Shown here piece after piece: positions 19,596-27,014 of a stretch of DNA of 64,000 bases (its first letter is position 1; every line of letters starts with the position of its first letter). The notes beneath the pieces are model-generated. The model did not search any database. It was not told the origin of the DNA and worked only from the letters and a program-made list of their open reading frames with translations. Origin of the DNA: Paenibacillus sp. 453mf (GTDB lineage: Bacteria; Bacillota; Bacilli; Paenibacillales; Paenibacillaceae); the NCBI RefSeq assembly GCF_900116105.1, contig NZ_FPAC01000005.1, positions 62,001 through 126,000 on the forward strand, read 5' to 3'. A program made the position numbers and the translations under genes.

Positions 19596-19892
19596 CTACT
19601 CGGTCTTGCCTTCCCATGCGAGCATGCCGCCCGTCATGTTGATGACTTGATAGCCCTGACCCTCCAAGTATTCCGTCGCCCTGCCGCTGCGACCGCCGGA
19701 TCGGCATACCACAATGTATTCCTTCGACTGATCCAAATCCTGCTTGCGAAATTCAACCAAACCAAGTGGAATGTTGACTGCGCCTGGAATTTTTCCTTCT
19801 GCAACTTCTTCCGTCTCTCGCACATCGATAATATGCAGGATTGTTCCCTCTTCCAGCTTCTTCTCTACTTCTTTAGGAGAAATCTCTCTCAT
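19596..19892 (-). CDS. Single-domain rhodanese (sulfurtransferase)
   Basis: A 98-aa rhodanese that can carry a persulfide on its active-site cysteine in VVCRSGGRSGRA. Family features HIIDVRETEEVAEGKIPGA and MTGGMLAWEG are complete. The start is taken as ATG 19892 because GAGGGAG lies 11 nt upstream; a GTG 12 nt earlier overlaps that site. It follows the membrane-anchored rhodanese by 31 bp and is ended by a terminator. It appears intact although adjoining sulfur genes are broken. Confidence 0.9.
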   Translation of the reverse strand: MREISPKEVEKKLEEGTILHIIDVRETEEVAEGKIPGAVNIPLGLVEFRKQDLDQSKEYIVVCRSGGRSGRATEYLEGQGYQVINMTGGMLAWEGKTE

Positions 19893-19923
19893 ACCTGTAT
19901 ACACTCCCTCTTCATAATAATAT

Positions 19924-20286
19924 TCAGGACCACGAACTCATACCGCCTTTGACATTCGTTACCTTCTCAAAACCTGATTTCTTCAAAAATGCACCCGCCT
20001 TACTGCTTCTCATGCCGCTCTGACAGATCAATACCACTTCCTGTTCCTTCAAAAGTGAGTCACTGCTTAACCGAAGCTGATCCAGCGGAATATTGCGAAA
20101 ACCTCGAATATGATTTGCCTTGAATTCACGCGGTGAACGGACGTCGATGAATTGTTTGTTCAGATTCGCCAGTTCATCCTTCAGCTGGGCTGCCGTAATC
20201 TGCCTGACTCCCTTCGCCGGAAGAATTCTCCATAGGATAAATCCAATAATAAGTGCAATCAACACGATATTTAACATATTCATCAT
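19924..20286 (-). CDS. Membrane-anchored rhodanese
   Basis: About 120 aa. One N-terminal transmembrane segment (MMNMLNIVLIALIIGFILW, about 1-20) is followed by a rhodanese domain with QFIDVRSPREFKANHI and active-site loop LICQSGMRSSKA, ending GGMSSW. The catalytic cysteine faces the cytoplasm or outside depending on topology, which cannot be decided here. ATG 20286 (or the adjacent 20283) follows GGGGG at 5-8 nt; a longer reading from 20313 lacks a ribosome binding site. It lies in the sulfur cluster downstream of the DsrE-like pseudogene, with the small rhodanese next. Confidence 0.88.
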   Translation of the reverse strand: MMNMLNIVLIALIIGFILWRILPAKGVRQITAAQLKDELANLNKQFIDVRSPREFKANHIRGFRNIPLDQLRLSSDSLLKEQEVVLICQSGMRSSKAGAFLKKSGFEKVTNVKGGMSSWS

Positions 20287-20326
20287 GAATTCCCCCTTGA
20301 TATTGAGGTACAATCACCCTGGCTCA

Positions 20327-20627
20327 TTAAATGAACAAGTTTACGTTGTCATCTTGGGCATCACCCAGATAACCGACTATACCCGCATATTCAATATCCT
20401 CAAACAGCTCCTCTTTTGCAAACCAAGGAGATCCAACGTCATCGTGCAGCAACCAGCTTCACGTCTTGCTCCTTAGCCAGTTCAATAAAATGTGGCAGCG
20501 GAACAGCATTGTGCTTCTTGATACCATCTTTAATCATTTTAGGACCCATCCCCGCAAAATTCATTCTGGAGAGTCCCATGGTGTCTGCCCCGCGCGGCAT
20601 CATTTTTCCGAACATAGCTTCTGTCAC
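20327..20627 (-). pseudogene. Broken DsrE/DsrF-like (peroxiredoxin-family, YrkE-type) sulfur-carrier protein
   Basis: The open part (20627-20439) reads EAMFGKMMPRGADTMGL...KLVAAR, the central part of the DsrE/F/DrsH-like family found in rhodanese operons. The family C-terminus continues in two other frames: MTLDLLGLQ and then KEELFEDIEYAGIVGYLGD up to NVNLFI and a TAA at 20329-20327. Restoring one base after KLVA and one after GLQ would rejoin the frames, and the first missing base removes the conserved cysteine expected in KLVACTM. About 70 N-terminal residues are also absent. Thus two frameshifts plus a 5' deletion; clearly inactive. Confidence 0.8.
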
Positions 20628-20679
20628 CTCGTGATCTCCCCTTGTAATTCATAATGTTAGATTTCACTGTATTTTACAC

Positions 20680-20695
20680 ATACCCCTATGGGTAT
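20680..20695 (-). promoter_or_regulatory. CstR/CsoR-type operator upstream of the DsrE remnant
   Basis: Perfect 6-4-6 inverted repeat ATACCC-CTAT-GGGTAT. On the minus strand it falls between a possible -35 TTTATA and -10 TAAAAT (18-bp spacing), so a bound repressor would block this promoter, which drives the DsrE-like remnant and the two rhodaneses. Confidence 0.75.
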
Positions 20696-20713
20696 ATAAA
20701 CATTCAAAAAAAA

Positions 20714-20866
20714 TCATCCCTTCTTAATCCAAAATTTCAATAAATTACTGTCTTCTTGAAGTTCCAGCAATTCGTTGCCAGTCGACTTGGCCCATGCCGT
20801 CAAATCACTCTTCGCGTGGATCCGTTGTATAAATCTCCAGACCTGGCCTGTTTCCATTCCCTTCAT
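20714..20866 (-). pseudogene. TusA-like sulfur carrier remnant
   Basis: A 50-codon reading frame (MKGMETGQV ... TAWAKSTGNELLELQEDS ... FWIKKG) matches the C-terminal two thirds of TusA/SirA-family proteins. The segment expected after GQV, LEIYTTDP, is found in the +1 frame, and upstream KQEM is readable but the CPxP active-site motif of the family is not found. So the N-terminus has decayed and a pair of compensating frameshifts scrambles the middle. It lies between CstR and the second operator, in the same direction. Confidence 0.65.
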
Positions 20867-20917
20867 CTCCTGCTTTCGATCGGATCCAACCTGATCTCCA
20901 ACAAAAAATAACGTCGG

Positions 20918-21178
20918 TTATCTGCTTCGTACGAGCAGGTTCACCGCTTCAACCACAAGCTTCTCTGTATCTTGTCCGCTTTCTTCGGCTTTCTGTACAC
21001 ATTCCACAAGGTTTGAGCTGACTACGACGCCAATCGTACGATCAATCGCCGTCCGCGCTGCCGATAGCTGGGTAATCACATCCTTGCAGTCCTTATCCTC
21101 CTCCATCATCTTCAGAATGCCCCGCAGCTGACCCTCAATGCGCTTCATCCGATTTTTCATCTGATCATTGTAATTCAT
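20918..21178 (-). CDS. cstR: CsoR-family repressor, persulfide-sensing CstR type
   Basis: All-helical CsoR/RcnR-family DNA-binding protein of 86 aa. CsoR copper sensors bind Cu(I) with a Cys-His-Cys set; here the two cysteines are Cys31 (EDKDCKDV) and Cys60 (NLVECVQK), and the position of the copper-binding histidine, four residues before the second cysteine, is Asn56. That Cys31/Cys60 pattern without histidine is that of CstR, which senses persulfides and sulfite and represses sulfide-oxidation genes. The surrounding rhodanese, DsrE, TusA and CoA-disulfide reductase sequences agree. The ATG at 21178 follows AGGAGG. It is autoregulated by inference: an operator fills its promoter spacer. Confidence 0.88.
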   Translation of the reverse strand: MNYNDQMKNRMKRIEGQLRGILKMMEEDKDCKDVITQLSAARTAIDRTIGVVVSSNLVECVQKAEESGQDTEKLVVEAVNLLVRSR

Positions 21179-21239
21179 CTCAAATCCTCCTGTCTGTATA
21201 CGAATTCAATTACCCTATAATTCTTATCGTTTTACATAA

Positions 21240-21268
21240 AATATATACCCATAAGGGTATAGAGTCAA
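21240..21268 (-). promoter_or_regulatory. cstR promoter with operator in the spacer
   Basis: Minus-strand -35 TTGACT (21263-21268), 17-bp spacer, -10 TATATT (21240-21245). The perfect repeat ATACCC-ATAA-GGGTAT (21245-21260) sits within the spacer, so repressor and RNA polymerase should exclude each other. Confidence 0.82.
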
Positions 21269-21373
21269 GTGTAGGGATATCTCCATCATCATGATGAAGT
21301 TTCATTTGGAATCCAATTGAACTTATCCCCTTTTTAATTTTTGTCACACACTTCATGTCTGCTCTATGCTATG

Positions 21374-21389
21374 GTACCCCATAGGGTAT
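21374..21389 (+). promoter_or_regulatory. CstR/CsoR-type operator upstream of the CoA-disulfide reductase remnant
   Basis: GTACCC-CATA-GGGTAT, one mismatch from the other two operators. It lies just downstream of a possible plus-strand promoter TTGTCA (21341-21346) / TATGCT (21365-21370), spacing 18, and about 45 bp before the reductase ATG. Confidence 0.72.
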
Positions 21390-21433
21390 ATAAAAAACTC
21401 ATAATATTCACCAATATAGGGAGGAATATACTA

Positions 21434-22326
21434 TGGGCAACAAAATCATCATTGTTGCCGGTTTAGCCGGAGGAGCTTCGGCAGCTGCCAGGCTGCGGAG
21501 ACTGACGAGAGTTCGAGTATTATTTTAGTGGAACGGGGAGAATATATTTCGTTTGCCAACTGTGGTCTGCCATATTATATAGGAGAAACGATTCAGGAAT
21601 GCAGTAAGCTGTTGGTTCAAACCGTACCTGGTCTCAGCAGCCGGCCGGTATCAATTGGATATACGGAATTTAAGCGAGGTTACGTCCATTCAGCGGCAAG
21701 AGAAGCAGGTTACCATTAAGAACCTTAGAGCCGGGGATATCTATACCGAAAGTTACGATTATTTGATTCTCTCGCCTGGCGCGAAGCCCATCGTGCCGGA
21801 CATACCCGGCCTGTCGGAATCCCGCAACGTATTCACACTGCGCAATATCCCGGATACCGACCGGATCAAACAATATATAGAGAAAGAAAAGCCGAAGGAG
21901 GCCGTTGTCGTTGGGGGTGGATTTATAGGTCTTGAGATGGCCTCCATCGTACATTCACATCTGATGGAACAAGGGGTCCGTTTAATTCTGGAGGATGGTG
22001 TTCGAGCCTTTCACGATGGAGGGAGCCGGATCGAGCTTTCCAGCGGCCTGCTTGTGTCCACCGATATGACGCTCCTGTCTATTGGCGTTCGTCCCGAGAA
22101 TGTGCTGGCTGTTGAAGCAGGTCTGCACGTCAATGAACGCGGCATAACTGCTGCTTTTCCCATAGATATGGTCTGCGACAAGGCGTAAGGGCACCCTTGG
22201 CTCGTCGATTGCCAAAGTCTTTGAACTGACGGTAGCGGCTACGGGTTCCAATGAGAAACGACTCAGGCAGATGAATATCCCTTATCAGGCTATCCACATT
22301 CACCCTTTCTCTTGGTTATTTTCCAG
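21434..22326 (+). pseudogene. Broken CoA-disulfide reductase / NADH oxidase-like flavoenzyme
   Basis: ATG 21434 with GGGAGGAA upstream begins MGNKIIIVAGLAGGASAAARLRR, the FAD-binding start of CoA-disulfide reductase-type enzymes. The frame breaks soon after; SIILVERGEYISFANCGLP (active-site cysteine) follows in another frame, then RNLSEVTSIQRQEKQVTIK in a third, continuing to DYLILSPGAKP and VVGGGFIGLEMAS. About 30 residues are missing between that NAD-binding loop and IVHSHLMEQGVRL. After GLHVNERG the frame shifts again to GTLGSSIAKVFELTVAATG and ends near HIHPFSW, losing the C-terminal dimerisation (and any rhodanese) domain. At least three frameshifts and two deletions; inactive. Confidence 0.85.
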
Positions 22327-22487
22327 TTAGTTTGATTCCTTGATTAATACCTTACAGCTGACATACTGTGCGGTTCCTTCATCATCATTTTTCATAAGTT
22401 AAAGTTCACTTCACATTAGCTCCGAGTTGTTGAAATCAAATAATTTGAAATACAATGAGATTTAGTCAAAAATTTAATGTTACTTGC
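22327..22487. other. Non-coding gap between the reductase remnant and hpf
   Basis: AT-rich sequence without a supportable gene, strong hairpin or repeat. It is the right-hand edge of the island that separates hpf from secA; no direct repeat or integrase was seen at the edge. Confidence 0.4.
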
Positions 22488-23060
22488 TTACTCTTGCTCG
22501 ATCAAGCCATACTTGCCGTCATTACGTTTGTACACGACATTGACCTCATTGTTCTCAATATTGGAGAATACAAAGAAGTTATGGCCGACCATGTTCATCT
22601 GTAAAATGGCTTCCTCCACATCCATCGGCTTCAGGAAGAATCTCTTCGTACGGACCACTTCCAGATCATCATACTCACTGTCCAGCTCCTCATCTGAGGC
22701 TGGGGACGGGCTGGCTGGAACATCTTCTACAAAAAACGTCTTCAAATTGTCATCTTGACGGAATTTGCGGTTGATCTTCGTCTTATGCTTCCGGATCTGA
22801 CGTTCAAGCTTCTCCACCACAGCGTCAATGGAAGCGTACATGTCAGTACTCTCGTCTTCTGCACGAAGGACCAGACCTTTCATCGGAATCGTAACCTCAA
22901 CAGTGTGGAACCCGCGGTGTACATTCACGCTTAGTGTCACATTGCCATCAGAGGTTAGAGGTTCATCGAAATACTTCTCTAGCTTGCTAAGTTTCTTGTC
23001 GACGTAATCTTTCAAAGCATCGGTAACCTCGATTTGTTGACCTCGAATACTCAAATTCAT
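22488..23060 (-). CDS. hpf: Ribosome hibernation promoting factor, long form
   Basis: Pairs 70S ribosomes into inactive 100S dimers in stationary phase or stress. The 190-aa product has the N-terminal HPF/YfiA domain (MNLSIRGQQIEVTDALKDYV ..., about 1-105, with basic IRKHKTKINRKF) and a C-terminal domain (about 130-185, VVRTKRFFLKPMDVEEAIL) that dimerises in long HPFs. The two are joined by an acidic serine/proline linker. ATG 23060 follows AGGAGG; an in-frame upstream extension to 23153 has no support. In Bacillus this gene sits directly upstream of secA; here about 6 kb intervene. Confidence 0.95.
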   Translation of the reverse strand: MNLSIRGQQIEVTDALKDYVDKKLSKLEKYFDEPLTSDGNVTLSVNVHRGFHTVEVTIPMKGLVLRAEDESTDMYASIDAVVEKLERQIRKHKTKINRKFRQDDNLKTFFVEDVPASPSPASDEELDSEYDDLEVVRTKRFFLKPMDVEEAILQMNMVGHNFFVFSNIENNEVNVVYKRNDGKYGLIEQE

Positions 23061-23091
23061 AGGGCAATTCCTCCTTTTCCTTTGCACCTCG

Positions 23092-23121
23092 ATTATAACA
23101 TGTTTGTTAGGCGAATGTAAA
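23092..23121 (-). promoter_or_regulatory. Predicted hpf promoter
   Basis: Minus-strand -35 TTTACA (23116-23121), 18-bp spacer, extended -10 TGTTATAAT with TATAAT at 23092-23097; about 30 nt of leader before the ATG. Confidence 0.65.
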
Positions 23122-23580
23122 AATAATGAAGGTGTTTTACACACATATAACACAAAGTGATGACAATTGTATGAGGAGCGTTTGAGGTGAGCAGGAATCG
23201 GTTAAAATATTGTGTTATTCATGCATGAATGTCGAGAAGATTTGTGCAGATTTTGGCGGAGATTATCGCTTGTTTTGTCGGAAACTTAATAAAATACGAA
23301 ATAAAAAAATCTGGGGATGCAAAAAAATAAACTTCAGATCTTGGTGAAAAAGCTTGGTGTCGCCCTAAATGGGGCTGAGATCTTGGGAAAGAACAAATTC
23401 TAGGATGAAATATGCGTAAAGTGAAATATATAATGCGATGAAATATATACAATGCAACCTTGAATAATTACGAGTGTGTTGCACCGGGCAATAATGAAGA
23501 AGCTGAATGGACTAGTCTAGTATACGCGTAGCATCGTGCTCCATTACAGCGATGGGAATAAATGAAGCCCGCTGGAGATA
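23122..23580. other. Intergenic region between hpf and csp without recognisable gene
   Basis: About 460 bp, A/T-rich in part. Short open frames here (for example 23219-23452, minus) lack a ribosome binding site and any protein-like motif. No hairpin stronger than background was found apart from the csp terminator that follows. Confidence 0.45.
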
Positions 23581-23581
23581 A

Positions 23582-23614
23582 CAAAAAAAACCTTGAGACA
23601 ACTGTCTCAAGGTT
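23582..23614 (-). terminator. Terminator of the cold-shock gene
   Basis: Perfect 12-bp arms AACCTTGAGACA (23589-23600) and TGTCTCAAGGTT (23603-23614) with a 2-nt centre; eight Ts follow on the minus strand. Confidence 0.92.
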
Positions 23615-23680
23615 GACGCTAGCTAAACTCAATTGTTAACCATCTAACCGTTATATGTAGGTCGGGCTAAGCCGAGATGA

Positions 23681-23878
23681 TTATAATTTGATTACGTTAG
23701 CAGCTTGTGGTCCACGTGCGCCTTCGACGATTTCGAATTCTACAGATTGACCTTCTTCCAAAGTCTTGAAGCCTTCGGATTGGATTGCGGAAAAGTGTAC
23801 GAATACGTCGCCGCCTTCCTCAGTCTCGATGAAACCATAACCTTTTTCTGCGTTAAACCATTTAACTTTACCTTGCAT
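23681..23878 (-). CDS. Cold-shock protein (CspA/CspB family)
   Basis: A 65-aa single-stranded nucleic-acid chaperone, an OB-fold of five strands. RNP1 (KGYGFIE) and RNP2 (VFVHFSAI) are intact; the start [13 protein letters not shown] is canonical. ATG 23878 follows AAGGGAA. The gene has its own promoter and a strong terminator, and the short leader contains the hairpin GTGAGC-TTG-GCTCAC (23909-23923). Which csp paralogue it is cannot be decided. Confidence 0.96.
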   Translation of the reverse strand: MQGKVKWFNAEKGYGFIETEEGGDVFVHFSAIQSEGFKTLEEGQSVEFEIVEGARGPQAANVIKL

Positions 23879-23930
23879 GCACGAACATTCCCTTCGTCAT
23901 CAAATGAAGTGAGCTTGGCTCACAACTCCG

Positions 23931-23960
23931 ACTATACCATCCAAAGTTATCCATTGTCAA
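23931..23960 (-). promoter_or_regulatory. Predicted csp promoter
   Basis: Minus-strand -35 TTGACA (23955-23960), 18-bp spacer, -10 TATAGT (23931-23936). About 45 nt of leader would follow, starting just before the 23909-23923 hairpin. Confidence 0.7.
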
Positions 23961-24192
23961 TTGGAAAAGAAAATGGTTACCTTCAAATATATGACATAAT
24001 AAAGTTAATATTTTGTCGAAAAATGTAGCCTATGATAATACATCTAGACACAATCACTTAAGTAATGAGAAATCACCTTTTTAAATCTTTTAGAAATACA
24101 ATATTAAAAATAAGGAAAATTTGAAGTAAAAACGATATGATACTCATTGATAAGTTCTCCACCGATTACTTCTTAATTCCATCAATTCCTAA

Positions 24193-24224
24193 CAAAAAAA
24201 GACCCTAAAGTGGTCATTTTTTTG
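24193..24224 (-). terminator. Terminator of the flaG-fliD-fliS-fliT operon
   Basis: GACC (24201-24204) / GGTC (24212-24215) stem extended by an A tract on one side and a T tract on the other, so it may act on both strands. It lies 36 bp after the fliT stop. Confidence 0.75.
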
Positions 24225-24260
24225 TTCCTTCGTATCACCATTATGCAATTTTTATTTCCT

Positions 24261-24596
24261 TTATTTTCTATAATCCATTAATATACTGTCTGGAGTATAG
24301 CTTGCCTCATAAGCTCCACGCTGAGATTTCGCTGCCTGACGTTGAAGTAGCCATGACCCTGCTTCTTCTTTTAAAGATTCCATTCGTTGTGAAATGACCA
24401 CATCATTCTTTAAGATATTAGCCAATTTACCTGACTGTTCGTGGGTCAATTGGCTTGTTGCCCCAACTATGTTCATCTCATCAACGATAAGCTGGCGATC
24501 CTCAACAAATTGCTGCATTTGCTCGAAATCCAGCTGATTCAGATTCGTCGTAACCGAGAAAGTCAGTTGCTCCAATTCCATTATAAGATTATCCAT
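24261..24596 (-). CDS. fliT: FliT-like flagellar chaperone
   Basis: A 111-aa mostly helical protein in the position of fliT, the chaperone for the filament cap FliD in Bacillus-type operons. Sequence conservation in the family is low, so the call rests on position, size and helical character (LEQLTFSVTTNLNQLDFEQM). The ATG at 24596 overlaps the last 8 bases of fliS, indicating translational coupling. The operon terminator follows. Confidence 0.8.
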   Translation of the reverse strand: MDNLIMELEQLTFSVTTNLNQLDFEQMQQFVEDRQLIVDEMNIVGATSQLTHEQSGKLANILKNDVVISQRMESLKEEAGSWLLQRQAAKSQRGAYEASYTPDSILMDYRK

Positions 24597-24984
24597 TTTT
24601 CATTCCACCTGACGCTAAAGCTAATTTACTAGCTTCAGCCCAAGTCTCTCTCATTTCTTTTAAATATCCTAATGCTTCCTTAGCAGGCGTTTCATTCTTG
24701 TCTACATTCGATTGCATTAGTAGGTGTGAAATGTATTCATACAGAGCCTCAAGGTTACTTGAGATCGGCATAGAACGATCCAGTGTAGCATTCAATTCAC
24801 TGATGATGGATTGGGCTTTGCCTAAATTTGTGTTGGCTGTTTGATAATCCGAATTCGTAATGCCTTCAATCCCCGCATTTATAAATCGAATGGCTCCATC
24901 ATAGAGCATGAGCAGCAGTTTTGCAGGAGAAGCTGTAGAAACAGCTGAACTCCGATATTTATCATATGGTGATGTGATCATCAT
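24589..24984 (-). CDS. fliS: Flagellar export chaperone FliS
   Basis: Binds the C-terminus of flagellin and keeps it unpolymerised before export. The 131-aa product shows the family pattern SPYDKYRSSAVSTASPAKLL, LMLYDGAIRFINAG and a C-terminal ETWAEASKLA. In Bacillus FliS also supports the FliW-CsrA-Hag switch by binding Hag. Located 13 bp after fliD and overlapping fliT by 8 bp; tandem ATGs lie at the start. Confidence 0.96.
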   Translation of the reverse strand: MMITSPYDKYRSSAVSTASPAKLLLMLYDGAIRFINAGIEGITNSDYQTANTNLGKAQSIISELNATLDRSMPISSNLEALYEYISHLLMQSNVDKNETPAKEALGYLKEMRETWAEASKLALASGGMKNG

Positions 24985-24997
24985 TTATCATCCTTTA

Positions 24998-26467
24998 CTA
25001 TTGGCTTCCCGTATTAAACAACTGGGCTAGACTATTCGTTTGGGTATTTAATTGAGAGATGGCCTTCTCCATTGCTGTAAACTGCGCATAATACCGTTCT
25101 TCCAAGGTTGTCATTTTATTAGTTAGCGATGTAATTTGTCTTTCGTAATTTTGTAATTGTCTGTGCATTGCTCCTGTTGTATTAAACGCAGCCGTTACGT
25201 CCGTAGACAATTTATTGGTGCCTGCCTTCTCCGCAATTCGGTCCAGGGTATTACCCATGGTTGTATACAACTCATCAAACAATCCATCTACCGAGTTATC
25301 CGTTGCAGATCCTTGAAATAGTTCCATAACGCCAGTTGGATTGCTCTCAACTGCCTTCTTAAGCTTGTCCTCGTTAAGATACAATTTTCCGTTCTCTGTA
25401 TAACTCCCTGTTGTTATGCCGATATCCGCTAAGCTTATTCCCCCAGGACTGCTGCCCAAATAACTTGTGATAACATTTCGCATAGAAGAAACAGCAGATC
25501 TTAACATATCATCATTTTTTAACAGACCACTTTGCGCTTTCTCAGTCCACTTTTCAATCTCGTCCTCGCTCATCTCTTCTTTTTGAGCGTCTGTGAGTGG
25601 TGGGAAATTCCGATACTTCTCTTCATTCGTCTTATTGTTGAGGAGACTAAGCAGTTCGTTATATTGCTCTACAAAAGACTTCACAGTTTCCACGACGTTT
25701 GTACTATCTTGTTCTATAACAATATCTGTCGTTTCACCAGTTTTGGAGACAGCTGTCAGGTTCATTTGGACCCCATTGACATTGATCGAATTACTATCAA
25801 AATTCATCTCCGTTCCATTTATATGAACTATCGCTTGCTGTCCTTCAGTGACTCCAGTACTGCCTATCAAATTGGCGAATGTACCGCTAACTTCAAAATC
25901 TTCCGTTTTTACACCGTAATCTTTAGCTGTAATAGATAGCTTTCCAGTTACTTCATCAAAAATAGCAGTTGCCTCTCCACTACTATTTATTTTACTTACT
26001 ACAGTGGCGATAGAATCATTCTTGGAAAATGAAAAAGTTTTATCATTAATTTTAAGATCATATTTGTCTGAGCCTGAACCAGTCAATGAGCCAAGAGTCG
26101 TTGTATTAGTTACTCTTCCACTTGAAGAAGTTAACGTGCCTTCCATACCCGTCTTTGTCGCAAGTTGTTCAACACGTACAGACATCGAAACACCATTCGC
26201 AGAGCTGGTCGCTGACGCTTTCAATGCAGCAGTATCGCCTGAAACCGTTGCTTTTTGGGAATTGAATGTTTGAGACATTCTCCAGCTGCTAAGCTTGTTA
26301 TTACGGAAGTCTACGATTTTACTATTAATTTCGCGGTAGGATTCACGCTGCCATTCTAATACCTGTTTATTTTGATTGACTTTATCTAGTGGAAGACGCG
26401 CAATCGACATCATCTGTTTGACAATTGTGTCCGTATCCATTCCTGATGCTAATCCACTTATTCTCAC
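24998..26467 (-). CDS. fliD: Flagellar filament cap protein FliD (HAP2)
   Basis: Caps the growing filament and directs flagellin insertion. The 489-aa product has the conserved N-terminal FliD domain (MRISGLASGMDTDTIVKQMM, about 1-100) and C-terminal domain (about 240-480) with LNTQTNSLAQLFNTGS at the end, coiled-coil-prone as expected for the leg regions. The start is GTG 26467 with GGAGG 11 nt upstream. It lies 22 bp after flaG and before fliS. Confidence 0.96.
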   Translation of the reverse strand: MRISGLASGMDTDTIVKQMMSIARLPLDKVNQNKQVLEWQRESYREINSKIVDFRNNKLSSWRMSQTFNSQKATVSGDTAALKASATSSANGVSMSVRVEQLATKTGMEGTLTSSSGRVTNTTTLGSLTGSGSDKYDLKINDKTFSFSKNDSIATVVSKINSSGEATAIFDEVTGKLSITAKDYGVKTEDFEVSGTFANLIGSTGVTEGQQAIVHINGTEMNFDSNSINVNGVQMNLTAVSKTGETTDIVIEQDSTNVVETVKSFVEQYNELLSLLNNKTNEEKYRNFPPLTDAQKEEMSEDEIEKWTEKAQSGLLKNDDMLRSAVSSMRNVITSYLGSSPGGISLADIGITTGSYTENGKLYLNEDKLKKAVESNPTGVMELFQGSATDNSVDGLFDELYTTMGNTLDRIAEKAGTNKLSTDVTAAFNTTGAMHRQLQNYERQITSLTNKMTTLEERYYAQFTAMEKAISQLNTQTNSLAQLFNTGSQ

Positions 26468-26489
26468 TTTAGTATATACCTCCCTAAAT

Positions 26490-26852
26490 CTATAACTTTT
26501 TATCTACGATAATTCCTGCCATTTCCATCATACTTGCTACGAGATTTACGATCTTTTCCGGCGGTACTTCTCTTATTAATTCACCTGTTTCCTTATCAAG
26601 CACTTTCACCATAATTTGGTGCGTCTTATCATGGACACTAATGTCCAACGTCGTCCCCCTGGCAGACAACTCTTTAGACACACTCTCCAGCTGGCGTAAT
26701 TGCTGCTCCAAGTTCTTGGATTGTGTGGATTGTCCCACAGAATTGTTTAAACCATCGGCTTCTATCTCACGACCATTTGTGGGTGGGTTCGAACCATTTC
26801 CTAGACCTAGATTAGCCGAAACATTAGCTGACAAAGAGAATTGTATATTCAT
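26490..26852 (-). CDS. flaG: FlaG family protein
   Basis: A 120-aa protein of the FlaG family (YvyC in Bacillus), which affects filament length in some bacteria. The low-complexity N-terminus (GLGNGSNPPTNGREIE) is followed by the conserved C-terminal domain LDISVHDKTHQIMVKVLDKE ... IREVPPEKIVNLVASM. First gene of the flaG-fliD-fliS-fliT operon, behind a sigma-D-type promoter. Confidence 0.93.
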   Translation of the reverse strand: MNIQFSLSANVSANLGLGNGSNPPTNGREIEADGLNNSVGQSTQSKNLEQQLRQLESVSKELSARGTTLDISVHDKTHQIMVKVLDKETGELIREVPPEKIVNLVASMMEMAGIIVDKKL

Positions 26853-26893
26853 TAAATGACAACCTCCGACTTCGAATAGGATTATTACTACTT

Positions 26894-26920
26894 TTATCGG
26901 TTTTTAATGAGTACAGCTTA
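26894..26920 (-). promoter_or_regulatory. Sigma-D-type promoter of flaG-fliDST
   Basis: Minus-strand TAAG (26917-26920), 15-bp spacer, ACCGATAA (26894-26901), close to the sigma-D consensus TAAA-N14-16-GCCGATAT. About 40 nt upstream of the flaG ATG. Confidence 0.72.
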
Positions 26921-26964
26921 AGAGATATCCTTAAATATGGGAGTATATTAGCGGTTAAATAGAG

Positions 26965-26994
26965 AAAAAGCCCTAGGCTTATGCCCAGGGCTTT
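26965..26994 (-). terminator. Terminator of hag
   Basis: AAAGCCCTAGGC (26967-26978) pairs with the arm at 26983-26994 (GCCCAGGGCTTT) with one mismatch; T-rich sequence follows on the minus strand. It separates hag from the flaG promoter. Confidence 0.88.
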
Positions 26995-27014
26995 GATTAA
27001 GAATATGGTTAATA

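Noticed and set aside
20918..21178. Copper-sensing CsoR annotation
   Set aside because: The histidine needed for Cu(I) binding is replaced by Asn56, and no copper exporter is nearby; the cysteine pattern is that of CstR.
23219..23452. 77-aa minus-strand frame between hpf and csp
   Set aside because: No ribosome binding site or protein-like pattern; lies in a gene-free gap.
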